Of a stretch of DNA of 64,000 bases, positions 1-8,353 are shown in pieces; within the stretch, counting starts at the first letter, position 1, and the number at the start of each line of letters is the position of its first letter. The stretch is from Planctomycetota bacterium. Lineage in GTDB: Bacteria; Planctomycetota; UBA1135; UBA2386. The notes beneath the pieces are model-generated. The model was not told the DNA's origin, searched no databases, and was given only the letters and a program-made list of their open reading frames with translations. The stretch is taken from assembly GCA_016794425.1 (NCBI GenBank), contig JAEUHR010000053.1:101799-165798 (forward strand). The letters run 5' to 3'. Position numbers and translations under genes: made by a program.

Positions 1-716
1 CAGCGCAGCAGGGCCGTGCGTTCGTCGGCGCTGCTGCGTTCGAGCAGACGGCGCAGTTGCCGCAGGTCGAACGTGTGGCCCGCACGCAGCAACAGGTGCA
101 GCAGCTGCGCGCGGATCCGCGCGTCGCGCAGCGAGTCGTCGTCGTAGACGCGCAGCAGCGACGCGGCGTGCGCCTGCGGGTCGCGCTGGGCGAGCCCCAG
201 CAGCAGCGCCAGCAGCGGATCCTGTTCGCGGCGCAGGTTGCCGCGCAGGAAGCCGGTCAGCACGCTGCTGGTCAGCGTGCCGGCCAGGTCCGGTGCCAGC
301 AGCCCGACCGCGAACGCGGCCGCGGTGCGGTCGGTGCTGGTGTGGCCGCGGCCTTCGTCGAGCAGGTCCGCGAGCAGCAGCGGGCTGCCGGGGGCCGACT
401 GCAGACCGACCGCGACGATCGCGCGCGCGCGCGCGGCCGGGTCGGGGTCGGTGGTCAGTTCGGCGATGCGGCCGTGCCAGGCGTTGGCGCCGCCGGCCGA
501 CACGACCAGCGCCGCCTCGCCGCGCACCAGTGGATCGGGGCTGTGCAGCAACCGCGCCGCGTCGGCCGTGACCAGCCGCGCCAGACCGTCGTCCTGTGCC
601 TGCGCGAACCCGCACAGCAGCAGCGTCAGAGCCGCACCGAGTCGGTGCGCGGCACCTGGGTGGCGCGCGCGGTCGCGGCGGGGGCGGCGGGGGTCTTGTT
701 CGGGGCGGACGTTCAC
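1..716 (-). CDS. secreted helical (HEAT-like) repeat protein, partial
   Basis: Open reading frame on the minus strand, running off the left edge, so the C-terminus is missing. I place the start at a GTG at 716-714. The N-terminus is Arg-rich, followed by a hydrophobic stretch (GAALTLLLCGFAQAQ, about residues 28-42) that reads as a Sec signal peptide with an A-Q-A cleavage site. After it come alternating Ala/Leu-rich helices with recurrent pieces such as DPLVRGEAAL and DPDPAARARAIVAVGL, the pattern of HEAT-type solenoids. The product is probably a periplasmic or surface scaffold. It is divergent from larC across about 110 bp. I recognise no catalytic motif. The family assignment rests on the helical repeat pattern only. 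Confidence 0.6.
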   Translation of the reverse strand, partial: MNVRPEQDPRRPRRDRARHPGAAHRLGAALTLLLCGFAQAQDDGLARLVTADAARLLHSPDPLVRGEAALVVSAGGANAWHGRIAELTTDPDPAARARAIVAVGLQSAPGSPLLLADLLDEGRGHTSTDRTAAAFAVGLLAPDLAGTLTSSVLTGFLRGNLRREQDPLLALLLGLAQRDPQAHAASLLRVYDDDSLRDARIRAQLLHLLLRAGHTFDLRQLRRLLERSSADERTALLR

Positions 717-825
717 AAACTGGCCGGAGAGCGCGTAGTATGGCAGATTGCGGTGCCGCGGGTAGTGGTCGGTCGGTCCGGCCACCAAGCGCGCCCGGCT
801 GCCAAGAGGCAAAGGTCGTTCCCAC

Positions 826-2064
826 GTGCGAGTCGCCGTTCTCGATGCCTGGTCCGGGGTTGCCGGCGACATGTGGGTCGGCGCGATGCTCGACGCCGGG
901 CTGCCGCTGGCTCCGCTGGTCGCGGCGGTCGACTCGCTGCGGCTGCCGGGCGTCCGCCTGCAGGCGGCGAAGGTGCTGCGCGGCGGGCTCGCCGGCACAC
1001 ACTTCACGGTCGCGGTCGACCGCGCCGGGGCGCCGGGGGTGTTCACTGAAGTCACGGCGCCGCGGCTGGCGGTGCGGCTCGGTGTGGTCGGCGACGGCGA
1101 CGCGGCGCACGTGCACCGCGGCCTGCGCGAGATCGAGGCGATCGTCGGCCGCGGCGACCTGCCGGCGCCGGTGCGCGACCGCTGCCTCGCGGTCTACCGC
1201 GCGATCGGCGCGGTCGAAGCCGCCGCGCATGGTTGCGCGATCGACGACGTGCACTTCCACGAAGTCGGCGCCGAGGACACCATCGTCGACGTCGTCTGCG
1301 TCTGCCTCGGCATGCACCTGTTCGGCGTCGAAGCCGCGTGGTGCAACGGGCTCGAGGTCGGCTCCGGCACGGTGCGCGCGGCGCACGGCGAACTGCCGGT
1401 GCCGGCGCCGGCCACGGCGGCGCTGCTGCGCGGCATCCCGCACCGCAGCGGCGGGCTCACCGGCGAACGCACGACGCCGACCGGCGCCGCGCTGCTGCGC
1501 ACGCTGGTGCAGCAGTTCGACCGGCCGCTGACCTGGACCACCGACGCGATCGGCTACGGCGCCGGCACGCGCGACTTCGCCGACACGCCGAACCTGCTGC
1601 GGCTCGCGCTCGGCCACACGGTCGCGCCGACGTCGCCTGTCGACCTGGTCGAACTGGCGTGCCAGGTCGACACCGCGACCGGCGAACAGATCGGCTGGCT
1701 GCTCGACGAACTCGCGCGCCGCGGCGCGGTCGACGCGTTCGCGACGCCGGTGCAGATGAAGAAGGGGCGGCCGGGCTGGCTGCTGACGGTGCTGGCCGAC
1801 GCCGCGCACGCGGCGGCGCTGAGCGACCTGCTGCTGGCCGAATCGTCGTCGCTCGGCGTGCGATCCCACCGCGTGCAGCGCAGCGTGCTCGAGCGCTGGC
1901 AGGAGACGCGCGACACGGCGTTCGGGCCGGTCGTCTGGAAGTGCGCGCGGCTGCCGAACGGTCAGGTCGTCGCGCGCCCCGAAGACGACGAGCTGCGCCG
2001 GCTGTGTGCCGCGCACGGACTCGGCCGCGCCGAACTGCTGCAGCGGCTCACGCCCGGCCCATGA
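826..2064 (+). CDS. larC: nickel insertion protein LarC (P2CMN nickel chelatase)
   Basis: A 412-aa protein starting at GTG 826. It begins with an Asp-containing strand and the motif SGVAGDM, the LarC signature. It also shows the VHFHEVGAEDTIVD block and the GSGTVRAAHGELPVPAPAT segment typical of the family. LarC inserts nickel into pyridinium-3,5-bisthiocarboxylic acid mononucleotide to make the nickel-pincer cofactor of lactate racemase and other LarA-type enzymes. Length agrees with full LarC as one uninterrupted frame; in Lactobacillus plantarum it needs a programmed frameshift. No larA, larB or larE is in the window, so the client enzyme is elsewhere. The 3' end overlaps the convergent efp gene by 17 bp. 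Confidence 0.9.
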   Translation: MRVAVLDAWSGVAGDMWVGAMLDAGLPLAPLVAAVDSLRLPGVRLQAAKVLRGGLAGTHFTVAVDRAGAPGVFTEVTAPRLAVRLGVVGDGDAAHVHRGLREIEAIVGRGDLPAPVRDRCLAVYRAIGAVEAAAHGCAIDDVHFHEVGAEDTIVDVVCVCLGMHLFGVEAAWCNGLEVGSGTVRAAHGELPVPAPATAALLRGIPHRSGGLTGERTTPTGAALLRTLVQQFDRPLTWTTDAIGYGAGTRDFADTPNLLRLALGHTVAPTSPVDLVELACQVDTATGEQIGWLLDELARRGAVDAFATPVQMKKGRPGWLLTVLADAAHAAALSDLLLAESSSLGVRSHRVQRSVLERWQETRDTAFGPVVWKCARLPNGQVVARPEDDELRRLCAAHGLGRAELLQRLTPGP

Positions 2065-2608
2065 ACTCGCCGGTCTCGGTGCTGACGCGCACCTTCTCGC
2101 CCTTCTTGATGTGGGCCGGGACCTTGATCATCAGGCCGGTGTTGCACCTGGCCGGCTTCTGCACGCTGCTGACCGTGTCGCCGCGCGCGGCGTCTTCGGT
2201 CTCGACGATCTCCAGTTCGACCGCCGGCGGCAGCTGCACGGTCAGCGCTTCGCTTTCGCAGAACACGACCGTGACGCTGCTGTTCTCGGTGATGAACTGC
2301 ATCGACTCGCCGACGACGTCCGCGCTGAGCACGAACTGCTCGTAGTTCTCGTTGTCCATGAACGTGTAGCCGAGCGAGTCCTTGAACAGGTACTGCGCTT
2401 CGCGCGGATCGAGGAACACGAGGTCGAGCTGGTCGCTGGTCTTCATGCGCACCTCCTTCTGCCGCCCGTGCTTCAGGTGCTTCATGTAGACGTGGTGGAT
2501 GGCGCGCAGATTGCCGGGAGTCAGGTGGTCGTAGCGGGTGATCTGGTAGAGCTCACCCTCGAAGCGGATGACCATGCCCTTCTTGGCTTCGGTGACGCGG
2601 ATCGCCAT
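2048..2608 (-). CDS. efp: translation elongation factor P (variant tip loop)
   Basis: A 186-aa protein of standard EF-P length, read from ATG 2608. The N-terminal KOW-like domain covers about residues 1-65, followed by two OB domains; the C-terminus has the typical GLMIKVPAHIKKGEKVRVSTETGEF run. EF-P binds between the P and E sites of the ribosome and relieves stalling at polyproline. The tip loop that normally carries a modified Lys (K34 in E. coli) reads LTPGNLRAIHH, so by hand alignment Asn33 holds that place and Arg35 lies two residues on. The factor probably does not use the EpmA/EpmB lysine route. A TATCCT hexamer lies about 45 nt upstream. I first considered a longer frame from 3544, but it reads through the divergent gene and is not supported. 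Confidence 0.93.
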   Translation of the reverse strand: MAIRVTEAKKGMVIRFEGELYQITRYDHLTPGNLRAIHHVYMKHLKHGRQKEVRMKTSDQLDLVFLDPREAQYLFKDSLGYTFMDNENYEQFVLSADVVGESMQFITENSSVTVVFCESEALTVQLPPAVELEIVETEDAARGDTVSSVQKPARCNTGLMIKVPAHIKKGEKVRVSTETGEFMGRA

Positions 2609-2719
2609 GGCTGTGCGGAGGTGTCGGTGGACGGGTTCGGAGGGCGAGCAGGATAGCGCGCGGCGATTGCGGCGGCGAGGGTTGCCTCGCTGGTGGGGCG
2701 CTCCTCCAATGCCACCGCC

Positions 2720-3682
2720 ATGAACGGAACCACCTCCGGCGTCGACCGCCGCCGCTTCCTCGGCGCCGCGGCGGCCGCCCTCGGCGCCGCTGCGCTGCCC
2801 GCCTGGTCGCGGCCGCGGCGCACCGAACCGCTGTTCTCGATCAGCCTCGCGCAGTGGTCGCTGCACCGCACGCTCCGCGCCGGCGGACTGACGACGCTGG
2901 ACTTCCCGCGCGTGGCCCGGCGCTTCGGCGTCAGCGCGGTCGAGTACGTCAACACGTTCTGGCAGGACAAGGCCGCCGACGCCGAGTTCCTGCGCGAGCT
3001 GAAGCAGCGCTGCGACGGCGAAGGCGTGCGCAGCCTCTTGATCATGTGCGACGCCGAAGGCGCGCTCGGCGACCCGAACGAGAAGGCCCGCGCCAAGGCG
3101 GTCGCCAACCACCATCGCTGGGTCGAGGCCGCCAAGGCGCTCGGTTGCCACGCGATCCGCGTCAACGCGCAGAGTGCGGGCACCGCCGAGGAGCAGCGCA
3201 AGCTGGCCGCCGACGGCCTGCGCGCGTTGTGCGAGTTCGCCGACCCGCTCGGCATCGACGTGCTGGTCGAGAACCACGGCGGCCTGTCGTCGAACGGCGC
3301 CTGGCTGCGCGACACGCTGCGCGCGGTCGAGCACCGTCGCATCGGTTCGCTGCCGGACTTCGGCAACTTCCGGATCGCGGACGGCGAGGACTACGACCGC
3401 TACCGGGGCGTCGACGAGCTGATGCCGCTGGCGCGCGCGGTCAGCGCGAAGTCGCACGACTTCGACGACCAGGGCTTCGAGGTGCACACCGACTACCGCC
3501 GCATGCTGGAGCTGGTGGTGGTGCGGCACGGCTACCACGGCCACATCGGCATCGAGTACGAGGGCGACAAGCTGCCGGAGCCGGCGGGCATCGCGGCGAC
3601 GCGCACGCTGCTCGAGCGCGTGCGCGACGAACTGGCGGCACGGCCCGCGCCGAAGGCGGACACCGGCGAGGCACCGCGATGA
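2720..3682 (+). CDS. Tat-exported sugar phosphate isomerase/epimerase-like TIM barrel
   Basis: A 320-aa protein. The start at ATG 2720 gives a twin-arginine signal (DRRRFLGAAAAALGAAALPAW, about residues 8-27), so the protein is predicted to be exported folded by Tat. The mature part is an AP endonuclease 2 / xylose-isomerase-like TIM barrel (IolE/Hyi type). It shows VEYVNTFW, IRVNAQSAG, DVLVENHGG, GSLPDFGNF and HIGIEYEGD, which carry the Glu, His and Asp residues that bind metal in this fold. Many planctomycetes encode numerous exported proteins of this type, of mostly unknown substrate. The stop overlaps the aminotransferase start by 4 bp (ATGA), so the two are translationally coupled, though one protein is exported and the other cytoplasmic. 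Confidence 0.85.
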   Translation: MNGTTSGVDRRRFLGAAAAALGAAALPAWSRPRRTEPLFSISLAQWSLHRTLRAGGLTTLDFPRVARRFGVSAVEYVNTFWQDKAADAEFLRELKQRCDGEGVRSLLIMCDAEGALGDPNEKARAKAVANHHRWVEAAKALGCHAIRVNAQSAGTAEEQRKLAADGLRALCEFADPLGIDVLVENHGGLSSNGAWLRDTLRAVEHRRIGSLPDFGNFRIADGEDYDRYRGVDELMPLARAVSAKSHDFDDQGFEVHTDYRRMLELVVVRHGYHGHIGIEYEGDKLPEPAGIAATRTLLERVRDELAARPAPKADTGEAPR

Positions 3683-4815
3683 ACGAACGTCTGCGCAAGC
3701 TGCCGACCTATCCGATGGAGCAACTCGCGGGCTGGAAGCGCGAGCTCGAAGCGCGCGGCCAGCGCGTGTTCGACTTCGGCACCGGCGATCCGCGCGAGCC
3801 GACGCCGGCGATCCTGCGCCGCGCGCTGCACGACGGCCTCGCCGACGTCAGCCAGTACCCGCCGACCGCCGGCACGCCGGCGCTGCGGCAGGCGGTCGCC
3901 GGCTACCTGCGGCGCCGCTTCGCGGTCGAGGTCGACGCGGACCGCGAAGTGCTGGCGACGTTCGGCAGCAAGGAGTGTCTGTTCCACCTGCCGATGACGT
4001 TCGTGCAGGTGCCGAGCGACAAGGACCTGGTGCTGTACGGCGAGCCCGCCTACCCGGTCTACGAGATCGGCGCGCTGTTCGCCGAGGCCTGGACCTACGC
4101 GGTGCCGCTCGGCGTGCAGAACGGCTACGCGCTGGACCCGGACCTGGTGCCGGCCCCGGTGCTGCAGCGCGCGGCGGTGGTGTTCCTGAACTACCCGCAC
4201 AACCCGACCGGCTTCACGCTGCCCGACGCGCTGTTCCGGCGCTGGGTCGAGGTGCGCGAGGAGTACGGCTTCGTGCTGGTCAGCGACGAGTGTTACGTCG
4301 ACCTGCACTACACCGGCGAACGGCCGAAGAGCCTGCTGCAGTTCGGCCGCAAGGGTTGCCTCGCGGTGCACTCGCTGAGCAAGCGCTCGGGCATGACCGG
4401 CTACCGCAGCGGCTTCGTCGCCGGCGATCCGGAGCTGATCGCGACCTACCGGCGGGTCCGCGCCAGCATGGGCACGGCGCCGCAGGAGTTCGTGCAGGCC
4501 GCGGCGGCGCTGGCCTGGACCGACGACGCCCACGTCGTCGACCGCGTCGGCGTGTTCGCCGAGAAGCGGCGCATCCTGCTCGAGCTGTGCCAGCGGCGCG
4601 GCCTGCGCGTGCACGGCAGCACGGCCGGGCTCTACTTGTGGGTCGAGGTGCCCGACGGCGTGCGCGACGTCACCTACGCGGCGCGGCTGCGCGAGGTCGG
4701 CATCCTGGTCGCGCCGGGCAGCTTCTTCGGCAAGGGGCAGGAGCGCTACGTGCGCCTGGCACTGGTGCCGACCGCCGACGAGTGCCGTGCCGCCGCGGCG
4801 GCGTGGCCGGCCTGA
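3679..4815 (+). CDS. class I/II PLP-dependent aminotransferase (DapC-like)
   Basis: A 378-aa fold-type I aminotransferase. Visible motifs are NPTG at residues 175-178, SDECYVDL (the Asp that binds the pyridine nitrogen) and SLSKRSGMTGYRSGF with the Schiff-base lysine at K235. The order and spacing match the branch annotated as N-succinyldiaminopimelate aminotransferase (DapC) or LL-DAP-type aminotransferases, so a role in lysine/diaminopimelate synthesis is plausible. Substrate cannot be settled from sequence alone; alanine or aspartate aminotransferase activity remains possible. It follows the TIM-barrel gene with a 4-bp overlap and ends 13 bp from the convergent rhodanese gene. Confidence 0.85.
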   Translation: MNERLRKLPTYPMEQLAGWKRELEARGQRVFDFGTGDPREPTPAILRRALHDGLADVSQYPPTAGTPALRQAVAGYLRRRFAVEVDADREVLATFGSKECLFHLPMTFVQVPSDKDLVLYGEPAYPVYEIGALFAEAWTYAVPLGVQNGYALDPDLVPAPVLQRAAVVFLNYPHNPTGFTLPDALFRRWVEVREEYGFVLVSDECYVDLHYTGERPKSLLQFGRKGCLAVHSLSKRSGMTGYRSGFVAGDPELIATYRRVRASMGTAPQEFVQAAAALAWTDDAHVVDRVGVFAEKRRILLELCQRRGLRVHGSTAGLYLWVEVPDGVRDVTYAARLREVGILVAPGSFFGKGQERYVRLALVPTADECRAAAAAWPA

Positions 4816-4828
4816 GCGACGCTCGCGT

Positions 4829-5161
4829 TCAGCCGCGGCGCGGGCCGGTCTCGAGCGGCAGGCCGCAGCCGGCCCACCAGGCGAGGCCGCCGCTGAGGTT
4901 CGCCAGCCGCGCGAAGCCCGCCTGGGCCAGGATCTCGCAGGCCCAGACGCTGCGGCGGCCGTGCTCGCAGTGCACGAGCCAGTTGGCGTCGCGGTCGAGT
5001 TCGCCGAGCCGCGCCTCGAGTTCCTGCACCGGGATCAGCGTCGACTGCGGCAGTCGATGGCTCGCGTGTTCGCCTTCGGTGCGCACGTCGAGGATGCGCA
5101 GCGTCGGGTCGGCATGCAGCTCGCGCTGTGCGGTCGCGGGGTCGAGGTCGCGGTAGCTCAT
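4829..5161 (-). CDS. single-domain rhodanese-like sulfurtransferase
   Basis: A 110-aa protein from ATG 5161 (an in-frame ATG at 5197 would add 12 residues unlike the family). It is one rhodanese domain with RILDVRTEGEH, then VHCEHGRRS in which Cys is the persulfide-carrying catalytic residue of the six-residue active loop, then the ANLSGGLAWWAG C-terminal block. It is similar to GlpE/PspE-type cytoplasmic rhodaneses. Such proteins move sulfane sulfur to acceptors such as thiosulfate, cyanide or trafficking partners. It lies 46 bp downstream of ubiD on the same strand and may be the last gene of that transcript. Confidence 0.85.
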   Translation of the reverse strand: MSYRDLDPATAQRELHADPTLRILDVRTEGEHASHRLPQSTLIPVQELEARLGELDRDANWLVHCEHGRRSVWACEILAQAGFARLANLSGGLAWWAGCGLPLETGPRRG

Positions 5162-5207
5162 CGGCGGGATCGGATCGGAACCGCGCGCAGCCGTCAACGG
5201 CGCCGCG

Positions 5208-7013
5208 TCAGTCCAGGTGGCCGCGGCTGCTGTCGCCCATGGCCACGTCGCCGCGCGGGAAGTACTCGCGCCAGCGGCGGTCGACGCACCGCGCCGTTCG
5301 GTCGTCGCAGAACAACTCGGCCGGATAGCCGGGCTTCATGCGCGCGTCGATCACGACCGGCGGCGTCCAGCTCGGCTGCCCGCGTACGAGGCGCAGGTCG
5401 CGGCCGTGCAGGTCGGCCGCGGGTTCGAAGCGCGTGAACGTCGTCCACAGGAAGTTCACGCTGGAGCGCGCCGCGCGCGCGGCGTCGTCGACCAGCACGA
5501 CCAGCGGCCAGTCGGCGAGCGCCGGCAGCTGCGCCAGTGCTGCGGCGGCGCCGCGGTCCTGCGCCGCGCCCGGCCCGTCGACGACGAGGCAGCCGGCGCA
5601 GAACGGCACCGCCGAGCGGAACGGCGGCGGCAGCGCGCCGGTGAACTCGGTCGGCAGGCGCCGCACCGGGTCGCCGAGGCCGAGCAGCACGCCCTTGCTG
5701 CCCTTGTTGACCTCGGGGCCGGCGTAGTCGAGCGTGTCCATCGACAGGCTGCCGAACACGTAGAGGTCGGTCGCGAACCGGCAGCGCGCCAGCACGTGTT
5801 CGAGCACGGCGCGGAAGTCGCGCAGGTCGACCGGCCGGTCGGTCAGCAGCAGGAACTTCGTCAGGCTCAGCTGGCCTTCGCCGAGGATGCGGAACGCGCC
5901 CTGCATCGCCTCGCGGCCGTAGCGTTCGCGCACCACGGCGGCGGCCAGCGAGTGGTAGCCGGTCTCGCCGTACGACCACAGGTCGCGCACTTGCGGCATC
6001 GCCACCTTCGCCAGCGGCAGCAGCAGCTCCTGCAGCCAGTCGCCGAGGAAGAAGTCCTCCTGGCGCGGTTTGCCGACCACGGTCGCACACAGGATCGGGT
6101 CCTGGCGGTGCAGCAGCGCCGAGACGCGCAGCAGCGGGTAGTCGTGGCGCAGCGAGTAGTAGCCGTAGTGGTCGCCGAACGGCCCCTCGGGGTGGCGTTC
6201 GCCGGGGCGCACCTCGCCGCAGAGCGTGAACTCCGCGTCGGCGAACAGCGGCAGCGGCGTGTGCGGCGAGCGCGCGGTGCGCAGCCGCCGGCCCAGCAGC
6301 AGCGAGGCCAGCAGCACCTCGGGCACGTTCTCGGGCAGCGGTGCGATCGCCGACAGGATCAGCGCCGGCGGGCCGCCGATCGTCACGGTCACCGGCATCG
6401 GCCGGCCGAGCCGTTCGTACTCGGCCAGGTGGAAGCCGGAGCCCTTGCCGATCTGCAGGTGCAGGCCGGTCGTGTCGTCGCTGTGGCGCTGGATCCGGTA
6501 CATGCCGAGGTTGCTGCCCAGGCCCTCGGGGTGCTCGGTGTAGACCAGCGGCAGCGTCACGAACGGCCCGCCGTCCTCGGCCCACGTGCGCAGCAGCGGC
6601 AGGCGCGACAGGCGCGGCGGCGTGTCCTGGTGCTGCAGGATCGGCGCGCCGCGCACGCGGCTGCGGCCGACGCGCGCCAGCGCACCGAGCAGGTCGCGGT
6701 GCTGCCACAGCTTGCCGAGGCTCGGCGGCAACAGCGTGTGCGGCAGGTCGGCGAGCCGCTGCACGAGGTCGAGTGGACGCCGGCCGAACGCCAGTTCGAC
6801 GCGCCGCGCGGTGCCGAACAGGTTGGTCACCACCGGCCACGGCGAGCCCTTGACGCGGCGGAACAGCAGCGCCGGCCCGCCGGCGGCGATCACGCGGCGG
6901 TGCACCTCGGCGGCTTCCAGGTCGGGGTCGACCTCGGCGTCGATCTCGACCAGTTCGGCTTCGCGGCGCAGCAGCGCCAGCAGCGCGCGCAGGTCCAGCA
7001 GCGGGGAGGTCAT
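5208..7013 (-). CDS. ubiD: UbiD-family prenylated-FMN decarboxylase
   Basis: A 601-aa UbiD-type decarboxylase. UbiD enzymes use prenylated FMN to decarboxylate aromatic or unsaturated acids, for example 4-hydroxy-3-polyprenylbenzoate in ubiquinone synthesis or the naphthoate step of futalosine menaquinone synthesis. Supporting motifs are LGMYRIQ with the conserved Arg of the active site, GGPPALILSAIAPLPENVPE, GERHPEGPFGDHYGYYS with the acidic pair of the active site, and a C-terminal block VVIDARMKPGYPAELF. At the position usually LEG before the acidic pair the protein has LCG. Its cofactor partner UbiX is not in the window. The start ATG 7013 overlaps the lpxB stop by 4 bp. Confidence 0.88.
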   Translation of the reverse strand: MTSPLLDLRALLALLRREAELVEIDAEVDPDLEAAEVHRRVIAAGGPALLFRRVKGSPWPVVTNLFGTARRVELAFGRRPLDLVQRLADLPHTLLPPSLGKLWQHRDLLGALARVGRSRVRGAPILQHQDTPPRLSRLPLLRTWAEDGGPFVTLPLVYTEHPEGLGSNLGMYRIQRHSDDTTGLHLQIGKGSGFHLAEYERLGRPMPVTVTIGGPPALILSAIAPLPENVPEVLLASLLLGRRLRTARSPHTPLPLFADAEFTLCGEVRPGERHPEGPFGDHYGYYSLRHDYPLLRVSALLHRQDPILCATVVGKPRQEDFFLGDWLQELLLPLAKVAMPQVRDLWSYGETGYHSLAAAVVRERYGREAMQGAFRILGEGQLSLTKFLLLTDRPVDLRDFRAVLEHVLARCRFATDLYVFGSLSMDTLDYAGPEVNKGSKGVLLGLGDPVRRLPTEFTGALPPPFRSAVPFCAGCLVVDGPGAAQDRGAAAALAQLPALADWPLVVLVDDAARAARSSVNFLWTTFTRFEPAADLHGRDLRLVRGQPSWTPPVVIDARMKPGYPAELFCDDRTARCVDRRWREYFPRGDVAMGDSSRGHLD

Positions 7014-8353
7014 GGCGGGGCTCCGTTCAGGAAGCGGCGCACGATCGCGGCCGTGCGTTCGGTGGCACCCGGGGCGCCGAGCCGCGCCCGCACGTCGGCG
7101 AGGCCACGCTCGACCTCGGCGCGCGCGGCGTCGTCGGTCCACAGCTGCAGCGCGGCCTGCTCGACGCGGCGCCAGCCGGGTTCGCCGTGGAAGCAGAACT
7201 CCGGCACGACCTGCCGACCGGCGATCAGGTTCGCGGCCGCGATCCACGGCACGCTGAGGATGTTGTGGTAGCCGAGCGTGCTCAGCACGCCGCGCAGCTG
7301 GTAGACGACCAGCGTCGGGTTGCCCGACAGGCACGCGAGCAGCGAGCCGGTGCCGGACTTGGCGAGGATCAGCCGCGCGCCGAACAGCCACGCGGCCAGC
7401 GGTCCTTCGTGGTGCTCGATCCAGTCGGCGCCGAGCGCCGCCAGCCGTTCGCGCAGCAGTGTGGTGCGGCGCGGGTTCTCGTGCGGCAGCACGCAGCGCA
7501 GCGCCGGGTCGTGCGCGCGCAGCGCCGCGGCCGTGCGCACGAGCCCGGGCAGGTTCGCCTCGATCTCGGCGCGCCGGCTGCCCGGCAGCAGCACCAGCGT
7601 GCGGCGAGCCCGCACCGCGGCGACGGCCGCCGCATCGGGCGGGTGTTCGGCCAGCGCGTCGAGCAGCGGGTGGCCGATGTAGAGCGCCGGCACGCGGCAG
7701 CGGCGGAAGAACGAGGTCTCGAACGGCAGGATCGTCAGCGTCGCCGAGACCGCGCGGCGGTAGCGGCGCATGCGCCACGGGCCCCAGGCCCAGTACTGCG
7801 GTGCGACGTAGTGCAACACCGGCACCTTGCGGCGCCGCGCGGCCTTGGCCATCACGAGGTGCAGGCCCGGGTAGTCGACCAGCACGACCAGGTCCGGCGG
7901 ATCGTCGCGCAAGAGCCGCAGGTAGGCGGCGAACGCGCGCAGGATCAGCGGCAGCTGCCGCAGCACGCCGGCGATGCCCATCACCGCGTGTTCGCTGAGC
8001 TGGAACCGCACGTCGGCGCCGGCGGCGGCGAGCGGCTGGCCGCCGAACGCGGTCACGCGCAGCGAGCCGCCGAGCGCCCGCACGAGCCGCGCCGCGTGCG
8101 CTTCGCCGCTGGCCTCGCCGGCCGAGACGAACAGGTGCGGGCGGGCGCCGCGGTCGGGCCGGCGCGACGCGAAGAACTCCTGCAGCGCGGTCTCGGCTGC
8201 CGGCGGCGGTTCGTGCGCGGCCGCGTCGAGCACCTCGCGCGCGACGCGGCGCCAGCGGTGGCGTGTCGGCAGGTAGGCGCCGAGCCGCAGCGGCACCAGC
8301 AGCGTGCGCAGCACCTCGCGCACGAGCGTCAGCAGCACTTCGAGCGCGATCAC
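7010..8353 (-). CDS. lpxB: lipid-A-disaccharide synthase LpxB
   Basis: A 447-aa GT19-family enzyme that joins UDP-2,3-diacylglucosamine to lipid X to make the lipid A disaccharide at the inner membrane. Core motifs are LFVSAGEASGEAHAARL (family: GE-SGD), VDYPGLHLVMAK, YVAPQYWAWGPWR, LPGSRRAEIE and AKSGTGSLLACL. About 75 residues before the first motif form an extra N-terminal arm with a hydrophobic helix, longer than E. coli LpxB (382 aa). Start is GTG 8353, fixed by the 4-bp GTGA overlap with the permease gene. Its presence supports an outer membrane with lipid A. No other lpx gene is nearby; the neighbours are an ABC exporter and ubiD. Confidence 0.92.
   Translation of the reverse strand: MIALEVLLTLVREVLRTLLVPLRLGAYLPTRHRWRRVAREVLDAAAHEPPPAAETALQEFFASRRPDRGARPHLFVSAGEASGEAHAARLVRALGGSLRVTAFGGQPLAAAGADVRFQLSEHAVMGIAGVLRQLPLILRAFAAYLRLLRDDPPDLVVLVDYPGLHLVMAKAARRRKVPVLHYVAPQYWAWGPWRMRRYRRAVSATLTILPFETSFFRRCRVPALYIGHPLLDALAEHPPDAAAVAAVRARRTLVLLPGSRRAEIEANLPGLVRTAAALRAHDPALRCVLPHENPRRTTLLRERLAALGADWIEHHEGPLAAWLFGARLILAKSGTGSLLACLSGNPTLVVYQLRGVLSTLGYHNILSVPWIAAANLIAGRQVVPEFCFHGEPGWRRVEQAALQLWTDDAARAEVERGLADVRARLGAPGATERTAAIVRRFLNGAPP

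Noticed and set aside
57..1049. A 330-codon plus-strand frame across the left end
   Set aside because: Low-complexity Arg/Gln/Ala/Val product overlapping larC; the minus strand gives a signal peptide and helical repeats instead.
2609..3544. N-terminal extension of efp across the divergent TIM-barrel gene
   Set aside because: It would add 310 low-complexity residues; the EF-P start at 2608 matches the family exactly.
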